A DNA stretch of 64,000 nt. It comes from Zhihengliuella halotolerans (lineage in GTDB: Bacteria; Actinomycetota; Actinomycetes; Actinomycetales; Micrococcaceae). This document shows, in pieces, positions 35,379 to 44,200 of this stretch (the stretch's first letter is position 1; every line of letters begins with the position of its first letter). The DNA is taken from NCBI RefSeq assembly GCF_004217565.1, contig NZ_SHLA01000001.1, positions 2,542,001-2,606,000 of the forward strand, read 5' to 3'. Under the pieces are notes generated by a model. That model was not told the origin of the DNA, did no database searches, and saw only the letters and a list, made by a program, of their open reading frames with translations. The translations under genes were made by a program, and so were the position numbers.

Positions 35379-36404
35379 TCAGGGGTCGGACCGAGGTGGC
35401 GCGAGGCTGCCGCGGTCGATGATCATCGGCGGGAGCAGTTCCACGGTGGCCGCCTCGGCGGCCGGGATCTGCCCGGAGATCCGTCCGACAAGGCGTTCCA
35501 CGGCGGAACGTCCCAGCCGGTCGGCGGCGCTGTCGATCGCGGAGAACGGCAGCGAGAACGTGCGGGCGAAGTCGTCGGAGTAGCGGCCGATCACGGACAG
35601 GTCGCCCGGAGCGGACAGCCCTCGGGCGCCGAGGACGCTGGGCAGCGCGGCGGCCGCCGCTTCGTTGTTGAGCAGCAGCCCAGTCGCGTGCGGGTGCGCG
35701 TCGAGGAAGCGGGTCAGGTCGGCACCGATATCGGGCTGGGCCGCGGCACCGTGGTAGGCGTGCACGCGGACCCCCAGGGCCTCGGCGCGGTCGCGGACGG
35801 CATTCGCCAGCCGCCACACGTACGCTCCCCCGCGCTCGAGTACGTGCTCGGGCTGCGAGACCAGGATGAGCTCCCGGTGGCCGAGCCCGTGCATGCGGTC
35901 GACCATGAGTCGGCCGCCGGCCTCGAAGTCGAGGTCGAACACGTCGACCCCCGCGTCGCCGCCCGGCAACCCGACCAGAGCCGCTGGATGCCCGACCTCT
36001 TCCAAGGCGGCCAGGCGCTGATCGTTCTCGGCCACGTTGAGCAGGACGAACCCGTCGACCTTGCGTGAGCGGGCGAGCCTGTGCAGGGCGCGCACGCCGT
36101 CCTCCTCCGAGACGAGCAGCGTGTCGTAGCCCAGGCGGCGGGCCATGTGAGTCACACCCAGGATGTACTCCAGCATGGCCGGGGCGAACTCGTCGTCGAG
36201 GAACCGGGCGAGAAGCCCGAGCACGTTCGTCTGCGAGGTGGCCAGGGCGCGGGCACCGGCGTTCGGCGTGTAGCCGAGCTCGGCGACCGCCGCCTGAACG
36301 CGCTGGCGCACCGCCGGGGAGATCGAACGCTTGCCGGAGAGCGCATAGGAGGCCGTGCTGCGCGAGACTCCCGCCACGCGGGCCACGTCGCCGATGGTCG
36401 CCAT
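35379..36404 (-). CDS. LacI-family repressor of the sugar operon
   Basis: LacI/GalR repressor (341 aa). The HTH and hinge run from M-A-T-I-G-D-V-A-R-V-A-G-V-S to L-G-Y-T-P-N-A-G-A-R-A-L-A (residues 1-60), then a periplasmic-binding-like effector domain. AAGGGGAG precedes the ATG. It is the promoter-proximal gene of the leftward operon, and two operators of LacI type lie immediately upstream, so the whole operon is probably autoregulated and induced by an imported sugar. The gap to the binding-protein gene is 91 bp. Confidence 0.93.
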   Translation of the reverse strand: MATIGDVARVAGVSRSTASYALSGKRSISPAVRQRVQAAVAELGYTPNAGARALATSQTNVLGLLARFLDDEFAPAMLEYILGVTHMARRLGYDTLLVSEEDGVRALHRLARSRKVDGFVLLNVAENDQRLAALEEVGHPAALVGLPGGDAGVDVFDLDFEAGGRLMVDRMHGLGHRELILVSQPEHVLERGGAYVWRLANAVRDRAEALGVRVHAYHGAAAQPDIGADLTRFLDAHPHATGLLLNNEAAAAALPSVLGARGLSAPGDLSVIGRYSDDFARTFSLPFSAIDSAADRLGRSAVERLVGRISGQIPAAEAATVELLPPMIIDRGSLAPPRSDP

Positions 36405-36421
36405 GGTGCTCCCCTTTCGTA

Positions 36422-36455
36422 GATCGAACCGGTTCGATCAGTCGAACCGGTTCTA
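36422..36455. promoter_or_regulatory. twin LacI-type operators
   Basis: GATCGAACCGGTTCGATC (36422-36439) is a perfect 18-bp palindrome; TCGAACCGGTTCTA (36442-36455) is a second near-perfect copy, centres 18 bp apart. The central CG and flanking symmetry fit LacI/GalR sites. Confidence 0.85.
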
Positions 36456-36753
36456 CAATAACGTGCCCCAGCTCACACCGACAAGGGTCCGGCGGGGCGT
36501 TCGACACGGTTCGACGGCGTTCGATTCCCACGTTGAAACACATCCACGCTGGTCAACCCCCAATCGCGGGGAAGTTTGAAGAATTCGCGCGTCGACGCCG
36601 TTCCGCGCCCGCGGGTCCGGAACGGGGCCCCGAGAGGGCCTCCCACCGGCCGACAGGTCGGGCGTAGGGTGGACGAGTCGCAGCGTACGCCGCGGACCGA
36701 TCGGCCCGCAGCCCGCGCGGCAAGCCTCCGTACCACCGAACGAATGGAGAGCC
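36456..36753. other. intergenic stretch without a recognisable gene
   Basis: Between the LacI operators and the alcohol dehydrogenase. Short TTCGA-type half sites recur (for example near 36500-36525), possibly degenerate LacI sites. No credible coding region seen; the ORFs here overlap one another in several frames without a ribosome site. Confidence 0.5.
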
Positions 36754-37794
36754 ATGCTCACCGCCAAGGCCTACGCCGCCCCCTCCGCCACCGAACCTCT
36801 CGTCCCGCTCACCATCGAGCGGCGCGACGTCGGACCGAAGGACGTGCTGATCGCCATCCGCTACGCCGGCATCTGCCACAGCGACATCCACACCGTGCGC
36901 GAGGAGTGGGGGCCCATCACGTTCCCGCAGGTCGTCGGCCACGAGATCGTCGGCGAGGTCACCGAGGTCGGTTCCGCAGTCACGAAACACGCCGTCGGCG
37001 ACCGCGTCGGCGTCGGCTGCATGGTGAACTCCTGCCGCGAGTGCGAGCAGTGCCGCGCGGGCAACGAGCACTACTGCCTGAGCGGCAACACGCAGACCTA
37101 CGCCTCCGTCGACCGCGACGGCACCATCACGCAGGGCGGCTACTCCACCCACGTCGTCGTCGACGAGGACTTCGTGCTCACGGTCCCCGAAGCCCTGCCG
37201 TACGACGCCGTCGCTCCCCTGCTGTGCGCGGGCATCACCACCTACTCCCCGCTCGCCCGGTGGAATGCCGGCCCGGGATCCCGCGTCGCCGTCGTCGGCA
37301 TGGGCGGGCTCGGCCACCTGGGTGTGAAGATCGCCGTGGCCATGGGCGCCGAGGTGACGGTCCTGTCCCGCAGCGAGTCCAAGAAGGAAGACGCGCTCGC
37401 CTTCGGCGCCGCGCGGCACGTGGCCACCGGGGACGACGGCGCGCTCGAGTCCCTGCGCGGTTCGTTCGACTTGATCATCAACACGGTCAGCGCCCCGCTG
37501 CCCATGGACGCCTACCTGGCGACCCTGCGCCCCGAGGGCGCGCTCGTGAACGTCGGCGCCCCGCCGCAGCCGCTGCCGGTCTCGGCGTTCTCTCTGATCA
37601 TCGGTGGCCGCTCGTTGGCTGGCTCCAACATCGGATCGATCCGCGAGACCCAGGAGATGCTGGACTTCTGCGCCGAGCACGGCATCGCCCCGGAGACCGA
37701 ACTCATCTCCGCGGACCGCATCAACGACGCCTACGAGCGTGTGCTGAACAGCGACGTGCGCTACCGGTTCGTGATCGACACCGCGACCCTCTAG
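36754..37794 (+). CDS. zinc-dependent NAD(P) alcohol dehydrogenase
   Basis: Medium-chain zinc alcohol dehydrogenase of the AdhA/YahK cinnamyl-alcohol type (346 aa). Catalytic zinc ligands are in I-C-H-S-D-I-H and G-H-E-I-V-G-E-V; structural zinc Cys residues in [15 protein letters not shown]. The Rossmann motif is G-M-G-G-L-G-H-L-G with S-R-S-E following, which favours NADPH. GGAGA precedes the ATG. Probably reduces aldehydes; no operon partner is obvious. Confidence 0.93.
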   Translation: MLTAKAYAAPSATEPLVPLTIERRDVGPKDVLIAIRYAGICHSDIHTVREEWGPITFPQVVGHEIVGEVTEVGSAVTKHAVGDRVGVGCMVNSCRECEQCRAGNEHYCLSGNTQTYASVDRDGTITQGGYSTHVVVDEDFVLTVPEALPYDAVAPLLCAGITTYSPLARWNAGPGSRVAVVGMGGLGHLGVKIAVAMGAEVTVLSRSESKKEDALAFGAARHVATGDDGALESLRGSFDLIINTVSAPLPMDAYLATLRPEGALVNVGAPPQPLPVSAFSLIIGGRSLAGSNIGSIRETQEMLDFCAEHGIAPETELISADRINDAYERVLNSDVRYRFVIDTATL

Positions 37795-37886
37795 CCCGGG
37801 CAGATACCGGCGGCTGCGGAGCCCGCCTCCGCGGCCGTCGTCGTCCGGTCGTCGCCACGGGCCGCCGGTTCTGGCAGGATACGGCC

Positions 37887-38603
37887 ATGACCTCAGACGC
37901 GAACCAGCACACGGGCCCGGCGGACGGCGACGCGCCCTCCTTCGACAAGGACTTCTGGGAAGAGCACTGGGAGGATCCGGAGCGGGGCGGGGCCGCCGCG
38001 CCGGCGAACCCGTACGTGGTCGCCGAGACCCGGGATCTGTCGCCCGGCCGCGCCCTGGACGCCGGGTGCGGCACCGGGACCGAGGCCCTGGCCCTTGCGG
38101 CGACCGGCTGGGACGTCACGGGCGTCGACCTCTCCGAACGCGCGATCGCGACCGCGCGCGAACGGGCGGCCGCCGGCGGGGCCGCGGGGCTGACGCACTG
38201 GATCGCCGCGGACCTGACCGTATGGGAACCGGAACGGCCCCTGGACCTCGTCATGACCAACTACGCGCACGCTTCCATCCCGCAGCTGGACCTGTACCGG
38301 CGGATCGCCGAGTGGGTCGCTCCGGGCGGGACCCTGCTCATCGTGGGCCACCTCGACCACGGCGGCCACGGCCACGACCACGACGACGCCGGAGACCGCC
38401 ACGGCGAGCACTCCGAGGAGCACGACGGCGACTGGCCGCCCGCCGAGGCCACCGTCACCGGCGACCGGATCGCCGGCGTGCTGGATCCCGCGCTCTGGCG
38501 GATCGAGACTGTCGCCGAGCACACCCGCACCCTGCCCGGGCACGACGGCGAGCGGACGCTGCGCGACGTCGTCGTCCGCGCCACCCGTCACGTGGGGGAC
38601 TGA
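37887..38603 (+). CDS. SAM-dependent methyltransferase with His-rich insert
   Basis: Class I methyltransferase (238 aa). Motif I is A-L-D-A-G-C-G-T-G-T-E (about 54-64), motif II V-T-G-V-D-L-S-E, with D-L-V-M-T-N-Y-A-H later, resembling the TehB/UbiE-like group. Between the last core strands (about 152-180) lies an unusual His/Asp/Gly segment, starting G-H-L-D-H-G-G-H-G-H-D-H-D, which could bind metal. Substrate unknown; thiopurine, tellurite or small-molecule detoxification are possibilities only. It stands alone between adh and poxB. Confidence 0.85.
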   Translation: MTSDANQHTGPADGDAPSFDKDFWEEHWEDPERGGAAAPANPYVVAETRDLSPGRALDAGCGTGTEALALAATGWDVTGVDLSERAIATARERAAAGGAAGLTHWIAADLTVWEPERPLDLVMTNYAHASIPQLDLYRRIAEWVAPGGTLLIVGHLDHGGHGHDHDDAGDRHGEHSEEHDGDWPPAEATVTGDRIAGVLDPALWRIETVAEHTRTLPGHDGERTLRDVVVRATRHVGD

Positions 38604-38708
38604 GCCGGGGATCTCCCGGACGTTCTTCCCCTCACACACCCCTGACAGGCCAGGAGCACGAGGGGTAGGGTGCGAAGCATCAGGCTCTTTTCTCGTCGGA
38701 GGGACATC

Positions 38709-40433
38709 ATGGTCACGGTCGCAGAGAACATGGTCAGCACGCTGAGCGCCAACGGCATCGAGCGGGTCTACGGACTGCCGGGCGACTCGCTCAACGGTTT
38801 CACGGACGCGCTGCGCAAAGACGGCACGATCGACTGGGTGCACGTGCGGCACGAGGAGGCGGCCGCGTTCGCCGCGGCCGCCGAGGCCGAGGTCACCGGG
38901 GAGCTGACGGTCTGCGCCGGCTCCTGCGGGCCTGGCAACCTGCACCTGATCAACGGGCTCTACGACGCCCAGCGCTCGCGCGTGCCCGTGCTCGCGATCG
39001 CCGCGCACCTGCCCACGCCGGAGATCGGGTCGAATTACTTCCAGGAGACGCACCCGCAGGAGCTCTTCCGCGAGTGCAGCGTCTACGTCGAGTACGTCGC
39101 GCACCCCTCGCAGATGCCGCGGCTGCTGGAGATCGCGATGCGCACGGCGATCGAGAAGCGCGGGGTCGCGGTCCTCGTGATCCCGGGCGACGTCGCCCTG
39201 GCCGAGGCCCAGACGGACCGGAACACGGTCATCGCCCGGGCCCGCCCCGTCGTCGTACCGTCCGAGACCGAGCTGGACCGGGCCGCCGAGCTGCTCGACG
39301 CCGGCGGGAAGACCACGATCCTCGCCGGAGCCGGCGTCGCCGGCGCCCACGCCGAGCTGCTGGCCGTGGCCGACAAGCTGGGCGCGCCGATCGTGCACGC
39401 CCTCCGCGGCAAGGAGCACATCGAATACGACAACCCGTACGACGTCGGGATGACCGGGCTGCTCGGCTTCTCCTCCGGGTACCGGGCGATGGAGGACGCG
39501 GACACCCTCCTGATGATCGGCACCGACTTCCCGTACCAGCAGTTCTACCCCGAGGACGCGACGACGATCCAGATCGACCTGCGCGGCGAGCAGCTGGGAC
39601 GGCGCCACCCCGTGGACCTGGGCCTCGTGGGCGACAGCCGCGCGACCCTCGAGGCGCTGCTGCCGCGGCTCCAGGGCACCGCGGACCGCAAGCACCTCGA
39701 CGCCGCCCGCCGCCACTACGCCAAGACGCGCGAGAAGCTCGACGACCTCGCCGTGCCGAGCCGCGGCAAGGCCGCCATCCACCCGCAGTACCTGGCCCGG
39801 CTGCTCGACGAGCAGGCCACCGACGACGCCGTCTTTCTGCCCGACGTCGGCTCCCCCGTGGTGTGGGCCTCGCGCTACCTGACGATGAACGGGAAGCGCC
39901 GGCTCATCGGCTCGTTCAGCCACGGGACCATGGCCAACGCGCTGCCGCAGGCGATCGGCGTGCAGGCCGCTGCGCCGGAGCGGCAGGTGATCGCGATGTC
40001 CGGCGACGGCGGGCTGAGCATGCTCTTCGGCGAGCTCATCACGCTGGTGCAGAACAAGCTGCCCGTGAAGGTCGTGGTCTTCAACAACTCCTCGCTGAAC
40101 TTCGTCGAGCTGGAGATGAAGGCCGCCGGCTTCATGACTTACGCGACCGGTCTGGACAACCCGGACTTCGGCGCCGTCGCGAACGCGCTGGGGATCTGGG
40201 GCAAGCGTGTAGAGTCATCGCGCAAGCTGCCGCAGGCGGTGAAGGAGTTCCTCGCCGTCGACGGCCCGGCCGTGCTCGACGTGCGGACCGAACGGCAGGA
40301 GCTCTCCATGCCGCCGGCCATCACCGCGGAACAGGTCAAGGGCTTCACGCTCTACGCGATCCGCACCGTCATGTCGGGCCGCGGCGACGAGTTGCTCGAG
40401 CTGGCCAAGACCAACCTGCGCCAGCTTTTCTAG
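38709..40433 (+). CDS. poxB: pyruvate dehydrogenase (quinone), pyruvate oxidase
   Basis: ThDP- and FAD-dependent peripheral membrane enzyme that oxidises pyruvate to acetate and CO2, passing electrons to quinone. The 574-aa length matches E. coli PoxB. The ThDP-activating Glu50 is in R-H-E-E-A-A-A-F; the GDG cofactor motif is M-S-G-D-G-G-L-S-M-L with N-N-S-S-L-N-F downstream; P-L-P-G-D-S is near the N-terminus. GGAGGG precedes the ATG at 38709. A small hairpin spans its stop codon. Usually a stationary-phase or overflow enzyme. Confidence 0.93.
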   Translation: MVTVAENMVSTLSANGIERVYGLPGDSLNGFTDALRKDGTIDWVHVRHEEAAAFAAAAEAEVTGELTVCAGSCGPGNLHLINGLYDAQRSRVPVLAIAAHLPTPEIGSNYFQETHPQELFRECSVYVEYVAHPSQMPRLLEIAMRTAIEKRGVAVLVIPGDVALAEAQTDRNTVIARARPVVVPSETELDRAAELLDAGGKTTILAGAGVAGAHAELLAVADKLGAPIVHALRGKEHIEYDNPYDVGMTGLLGFSSGYRAMEDADTLLMIGTDFPYQQFYPEDATTIQIDLRGEQLGRRHPVDLGLVGDSRATLEALLPRLQGTADRKHLDAARRHYAKTREKLDDLAVPSRGKAAIHPQYLARLLDEQATDDAVFLPDVGSPVVWASRYLTMNGKRRLIGSFSHGTMANALPQAIGVQAAAPERQVIAMSGDGGLSMLFGELITLVQNKLPVKVVVFNNSSLNFVELEMKAAGFMTYATGLDNPDFGAVANALGIWGKRVESSRKLPQAVKEFLAVDGPAVLDVRTERQELSMPPAITAEQVKGFTLYAIRTVMSGRGDELLELAKTNLRQLF

Positions 40434-40446
40434 AGGCTTCTCTAGA
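40429..40446 (+). terminator. hairpin at the poxB stop codon
   Basis: TCTAGAG-GCTT-CTCTAGA, a perfect 7-bp stem containing the TAG stop; weak as a terminator because no T-run follows. Confidence 0.35.
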
Positions 40447-40476
40447 GCGCGCCGAACACCTACGGGAAGCAGACCC

Positions 40477-41319
40477 ATGAAACAGACGGCGATCATCACC
40501 GGCGGCACCGGAGGCATGGGTCTGGCCACGGCGCGGATCCTGGGCCGCGACCATCGAGTCGTCATCGCCGACCTGAACCAGCGGCGGCTCGACGAGGCAG
40601 TCGCGTCGTTGGGCGAGGACGGCATCGAGGCCCACGCCGTCTACTGCGACATCACCAGCCGCCAGTCCGTCGCCGATCTGTTCCGCGAGGCCGGGTCCGC
40701 CGGCACCTTGCGAGCGGTCGTGCACGCGGCCGGGGTCAGCCCGCAGATGGGCGACGCCGAGACGATGGTCTCCGTCAACGCGCTGGGAACCATCCACGTC
40801 ACCGAGGCGGCCCTGGCCGTCGCGGTCGAGGGATTCGCCCTGGTCAACGTCGCTTCCTCCGCAGCCCACATGGCGCCGCGGCCCCTGGTTCCGCGCCGCT
40901 CCTACCGGCTCGCGTTCAAGGATCCCGCGCGGCTGGCATCACGTCTCGTCGCACGCGCTGGCCTCGCACCGCATCGCCTGCGCTCCGGTCTCGCCTACTC
41001 TCTGAGCAAGAACTTCGTCATGTGGTACTCCCAGGAGATGGCGGGACGCTTCGGCGCCCGCGGCGCCCGCATCCTCTCGGTGTCGCCGGGCAGTTTCGAC
41101 ACCGGCATGGGCCGGCTGGAGAACAAGAGCGGATCGCACAAGCTCCTCGAATACGCCGCACTGCACCGCTACGGCAAGCCAGAGGAGATCGGTGAGGTCC
41201 TCGCCTTCTGCGCCAGCGACCGGCCCGGATACCTCACCGGGATCGACATCCTCTGCGACGGCGGGACGAAAGCCGGCATGGACCTCAAGGGCATGCTCTC
41301 GATGACCAAGGGCAGCTGA
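40477..41319 (+). CDS. short-chain dehydrogenase/reductase
   Basis: SDR oxidoreductase (280 aa) with the cofactor motif T-G-G-T-G-G-M-G at the N-terminus, D-L-N-Q-R-R after strand 2 (favouring NAD), catalytic Ser in V-A-S-S-A-A and Tyr/Lys in Y-S-L-S-K-N. A ~35-residue insert between the catalytic Ser and Tyr is longer than in classical SDRs. Ends with the family's G-Y-L-T-G-I-D-I-L-C-D-G-G. Substrate unknown; 3-alpha-hydroxysteroid-type homologues look similar. Confidence 0.87.
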   Translation: MKQTAIITGGTGGMGLATARILGRDHRVVIADLNQRRLDEAVASLGEDGIEAHAVYCDITSRQSVADLFREAGSAGTLRAVVHAAGVSPQMGDAETMVSVNALGTIHVTEAALAVAVEGFALVNVASSAAHMAPRPLVPRRSYRLAFKDPARLASRLVARAGLAPHRLRSGLAYSLSKNFVMWYSQEMAGRFGARGARILSVSPGSFDTGMGRLENKSGSHKLLEYAALHRYGKPEEIGEVLAFCASDRPGYLTGIDILCDGGTKAGMDLKGMLSMTKGS

Positions 41320-41335
41320 ACGCCGGGCCGGCCCT

Positions 41336-41821
41336 TCAATGGTGCGCCCCTCGTTTCCGGGTCACCTCCCACGTGAGCTGAGCCGGGTATCGAATCTCGA
41401 GGGGATTTCGGCTGCGCACAACCGTCATCAAGAAATCAAGACGCAGGCGTGCCGGATTCCCCGCGCCGTAGGGTGGAAGGGCCAGCCGGGGGTACAGGAC
41501 GTCCCTGAACACGCCGCGGAAAACGAAGTGACTGACGTCGCCCAACGTGCCAACTCCCAGCTCGCCTGCGTCAGAAGCTTCATAAACCTCCACCTCGAAC
41601 TCGAGACCCCGCCGACTCCCAGTGCGATCAAGCGCGATCACGTCGGCCAGAATCAGCTCATCAGGCGCCTTTGCGAGGCAAGCTAGGAACGGCGGCCCTG
41701 CACCCGACGTCGCAAGATACGGCGCTTTCACCGCCGCTGCCACCACTGGGAGGCGCCACGCGGGACTGTGTGCCGGGGCGCGCCGTCGCGCGTCGCGTTG
41801 TTTTCCTGCGTTCCGCTGCAC
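41336..41821 (-). CDS. hypothetical protein
   Basis: Not recognised. The 161-aa reading frame begins with a GTG 10 nt after AAAGGAG. The N-terminal third is basic and low-complexity; residues 55-160 look like a folded domain (E-L-I-L-A-D-V-I-A-L-D-R ... D-V-S-H-F-V-F-R-G-V-F-R-D-V-L-Y). No signal peptide or membrane helix. Converges on the SDR gene. Could be a decayed gene. Confidence 0.4.
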   Translation of the reverse strand: MQRNAGKQRDARRRAPAHSPAWRLPVVAAAVKAPYLATSGAGPPFLACLAKAPDELILADVIALDRTGSRRGLEFEVEVYEASDAGELGVGTLGDVSHFVFRGVFRDVLYPRLALPPYGAGNPARLRLDFLMTVVRSRNPLEIRYPAQLTWEVTRKRGAHH

Positions 41822-41955
41822 TGGCCCGCTCTCCTTTGGGTCATCTGACTGAGGTGCCGGGCGCGTCCTGCTGACCCCCGGCCCACCGCCGCGACCAACT
41901 CCGCTGAAGGCGCGTCCGGGGACCCAGCGAGACCGCCCAAGAACAACTCAGTTTA

Positions 41956-41970
41956 GTGCAACTATTGCAC
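41956..41970. promoter_or_regulatory. operator-like palindrome upstream of the MFS-SDR-RbsD-IclR genes
   Basis: GTGCAA-CTA-TTGCAC, perfect 6-3-6 repeat, followed at once by a related half-symmetric CAGTGCATATGTTGC. About 120 bp upstream of the MFS start; a plausible IclR-family site. Confidence 0.6.
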
Positions 41971-42092
41971 CTGCAGTGCATATGTTGCTAATGTCACACT
42001 CGCTGCGAACGACCACGGTCCCAACGACGGCCACACCGAAGCTCTTCCGAAGAGACATCGCTCGCGGCGCGACAACAAGCCGAAGGAGTCTC

Positions 42093-43442
42093 ATGTCGAC
42101 CCCCACCACTCAAGCCCCTGCTGGCACGCACCTCGCCAGCGCGCTCCGGAAAGCGCGCTGGCGCATCATGCCGCTGATCTGCGTGCTCTACTTCATCGCC
42201 TATCTCGACCGCAACAACGTCGGATTCGCCCGCGAGGAAATGAGCCGGGACATCGGTCTGACGGCCACGGCCTTCGGACTCGGAGCCGGACTCTTCTTCG
42301 TGGGCTACACCCTCTTCGAAATCCCGAGCAACGCCGGCATGCACCGCTTCGGTGCCCGCCGCTGGATCTCCCGGATCCTGATTCCCTGGGGCCTCCTCGC
42401 CATGGCGACCGCGTTCGTCGTCGACGACGTCTCCTTCGCCTGGATCCGCTTCCTGCTCGGCGTCGCAGAAGCAGGATTCTTCCCGGCCGTGGTCTTCTAC
42501 TTCACGCTCTGGTTCCCCGTCCGGGAACGCGCGGCGGTCCTCGGGATCTTCGTCCTCGCGCAGCCCCTTGCCAACATGATCGGCGCTCCGCTCAGCGGGG
42601 CGCTCCTGACCCTCGACGGCCTGCTCGGTCTTCACGGCTGGCAATGGATGTACCTGATCGAGGGCCTTCCCGCCGTGTTGTTCGGCATCGCCGTCCCCTT
42701 CCTGCTGACCGACAGGCCGGCCAACGCGCGGTGGCTCACGGGAGCCGAACGCGCCGCGCTCGAGAACGCCATCGCCGACGACGACGCCCGAGTCACGTCG
42801 CACTCGGTTCGCAGTTTCATGTCCGCCCTGGCCAGCCCCACCGCGTGGGCGTACGCCGGGCTCAACTTCGGCATGGTCCTGGGGATCTATGGCCTCGCTT
42901 TCTGGCTTCCCTCGATCGTGGGCGAGCTCGGCGATTTCGACCCCTTCCAGCGCAGCCTCGTGGTGGCGATCCCCTACGCGGCGGGCGCGTGCTTCGTCCT
43001 GTGGTGGAGCGGACGCGCCGATCGCACCGGCAAGCGCGCCGCACATACGGCCGGCAGCCTCAGCGTCGCGGCAATCGGACTGCTCGGCGCCGGATACACC
43101 CTGCATCTCTCCCCCGTTCTCGCGCTCACCTTCCTCTGCCTCGCGGCGATCGGCATCTACACCGCGATCGGCCCCATGCTCTCCATGTCGGCAAGCCTGT
43201 TCTCCGGAGCAGCTGCCGCAGCCGGCATCGGCCTCGTCGGCGCGGTCGGAAACATCGGCGGTTTCGTCTCACCGCTGACTGTTGGCTGGCTCACCGATCT
43301 GACCGGGTCGTCCCAGGCAGGCTTGCTCTTCCTCGCCGCGGCGCTGGCCCTCACCGCCGCGTCGGTTTGGCTGTTCGCCCGGCATCGCCCCGAAGGCGAC
43401 ACCCGCCTCGTCCTTCCCACCACCCAGGAGTCATCACGATGA
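42093..43442 (+). CDS. MFS transporter, anion:cation symporter family
   Basis: Major-facilitator permease (449 aa) of the ACS group that carries organic anions such as sugar acids, with Y-L-D-R-N-N-V-G-F-A in TM1-loop and about 12 helices. The loop after TM2 has F-E-I-P-S-N. GAAGGAG lies 4 nt before the ATG at 42093; the longer in-frame ORF would start before the promoter region. Its TGA overlaps the SDR start by ATGA. With the downstream SDR and RbsD/FucU protein it suggests import of a sugar or sugar acid. Confidence 0.9.
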   Translation: MSTPTTQAPAGTHLASALRKARWRIMPLICVLYFIAYLDRNNVGFAREEMSRDIGLTATAFGLGAGLFFVGYTLFEIPSNAGMHRFGARRWISRILIPWGLLAMATAFVVDDVSFAWIRFLLGVAEAGFFPAVVFYFTLWFPVRERAAVLGIFVLAQPLANMIGAPLSGALLTLDGLLGLHGWQWMYLIEGLPAVLFGIAVPFLLTDRPANARWLTGAERAALENAIADDDARVTSHSVRSFMSALASPTAWAYAGLNFGMVLGIYGLAFWLPSIVGELGDFDPFQRSLVVAIPYAAGACFVLWWSGRADRTGKRAAHTAGSLSVAAIGLLGAGYTLHLSPVLALTFLCLAAIGIYTAIGPMLSMSASLFSGAAAAAGIGLVGAVGNIGGFVSPLTVGWLTDLTGSSQAGLLFLAAALALTAASVWLFARHRPEGDTRLVLPTTQESSR

Positions 43443-44200
43443 ATCACCTCGATCTGCACGGCCGCACCGCCCTCGTCACGGGCGGAGGCGTCGGGATCGG
43501 CGCCGCGATCGCCGAAGAACTCGCTCGGCGCGGCGCCCGCGTCGTCGTCACCTACCACTCCCACACGCCCGACGACGACGCGCTGGCCGCGCTCGGCTCC
43601 GCTGACGGGAAGCCAGGATTCGCGGTGCACGCCGACCTGACCATCGAGTCCGAAGTCGAGGCCCTCGGCCGGCGTCTCGAGCAGGACTGCGGGAACGTCG
43701 ACATCCTGGTCCACAACGCCGGCGGCCTGCTCCAGCGCTCGCCCATCAGTGACATGCCGTACGACCTCTTCCGCCGTGTTCAAGCACTCAACGTCGACTC
43801 GGTCTTCCTCGTCACGCGCAGGATCCTCCCCCTGATGCGAGACGGCGGACGGATCGTCACGGTGGCCTCCCTTGCGGGCCGCAGCGGCGGGCACGCCGGA
43901 GCCACGGCCTACGCCGCCGCCAAAGCGGCACTGTTCGGTTTCACACGCGGCCTGGCGGGCGAAGTCGCCGCCGACGGCATCACGGTCAACGCGGTGGCCC
44001 CCGGGTTCATCGAAGCCACCCCGTTCCATGACACGTTCACCACCGCCGATTCCAAGCAGCACACAGTGAGCGGAATTCCCGTGGGCCGAGCGGGAGTGCC
44101 CGCCGACGTCGCGGCCGCCGTCGCCTGGTTCGCCTCCCCGGGCGCCTCCTTCACGACGGGCACCATCTTGGACATCAATGGCGGGCAGCACTTCAGCTGA
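43439..44200 (+). CDS. short-chain dehydrogenase/reductase
   Basis: Classical SDR (253 aa): T-G-G-G-V-G-I-G at 16-23, N-A-G-G, catalytic Ser in V-A-S-L-A-G and Y-A-A-A-K-A-A-L-F. C-terminal T-T-G-T-I-L-D-I-N-G-G-Q-H. Resembles 3-oxoacyl-ACP reductase-like sugar dehydrogenases. Coupled at both ends: start overlaps the MFS stop, stop overlaps the RbsD-like start (TGATG). Likely oxidises the sugar delivered by the transporter. Confidence 0.9.
   Translation: MNHLDLHGRTALVTGGGVGIGAAIAEELARRGARVVVTYHSHTPDDDALAALGSADGKPGFAVHADLTIESEVEALGRRLEQDCGNVDILVHNAGGLLQRSPISDMPYDLFRRVQALNVDSVFLVTRRILPLMRDGGRIVTVASLAGRSGGHAGATAYAAAKAALFGFTRGLAGEVAADGITVNAVAPGFIEATPFHDTFTTADSKQHTVSGIPVGRAGVPADVAAAVAWFASPGASFTTGTILDINGGQHFS

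Noticed and set aside
37893-39923. 676-codon minus-strand frame opposite the methyltransferase and poxB
   Set aside because: Antisense shadow; both plus-strand genes are intact.
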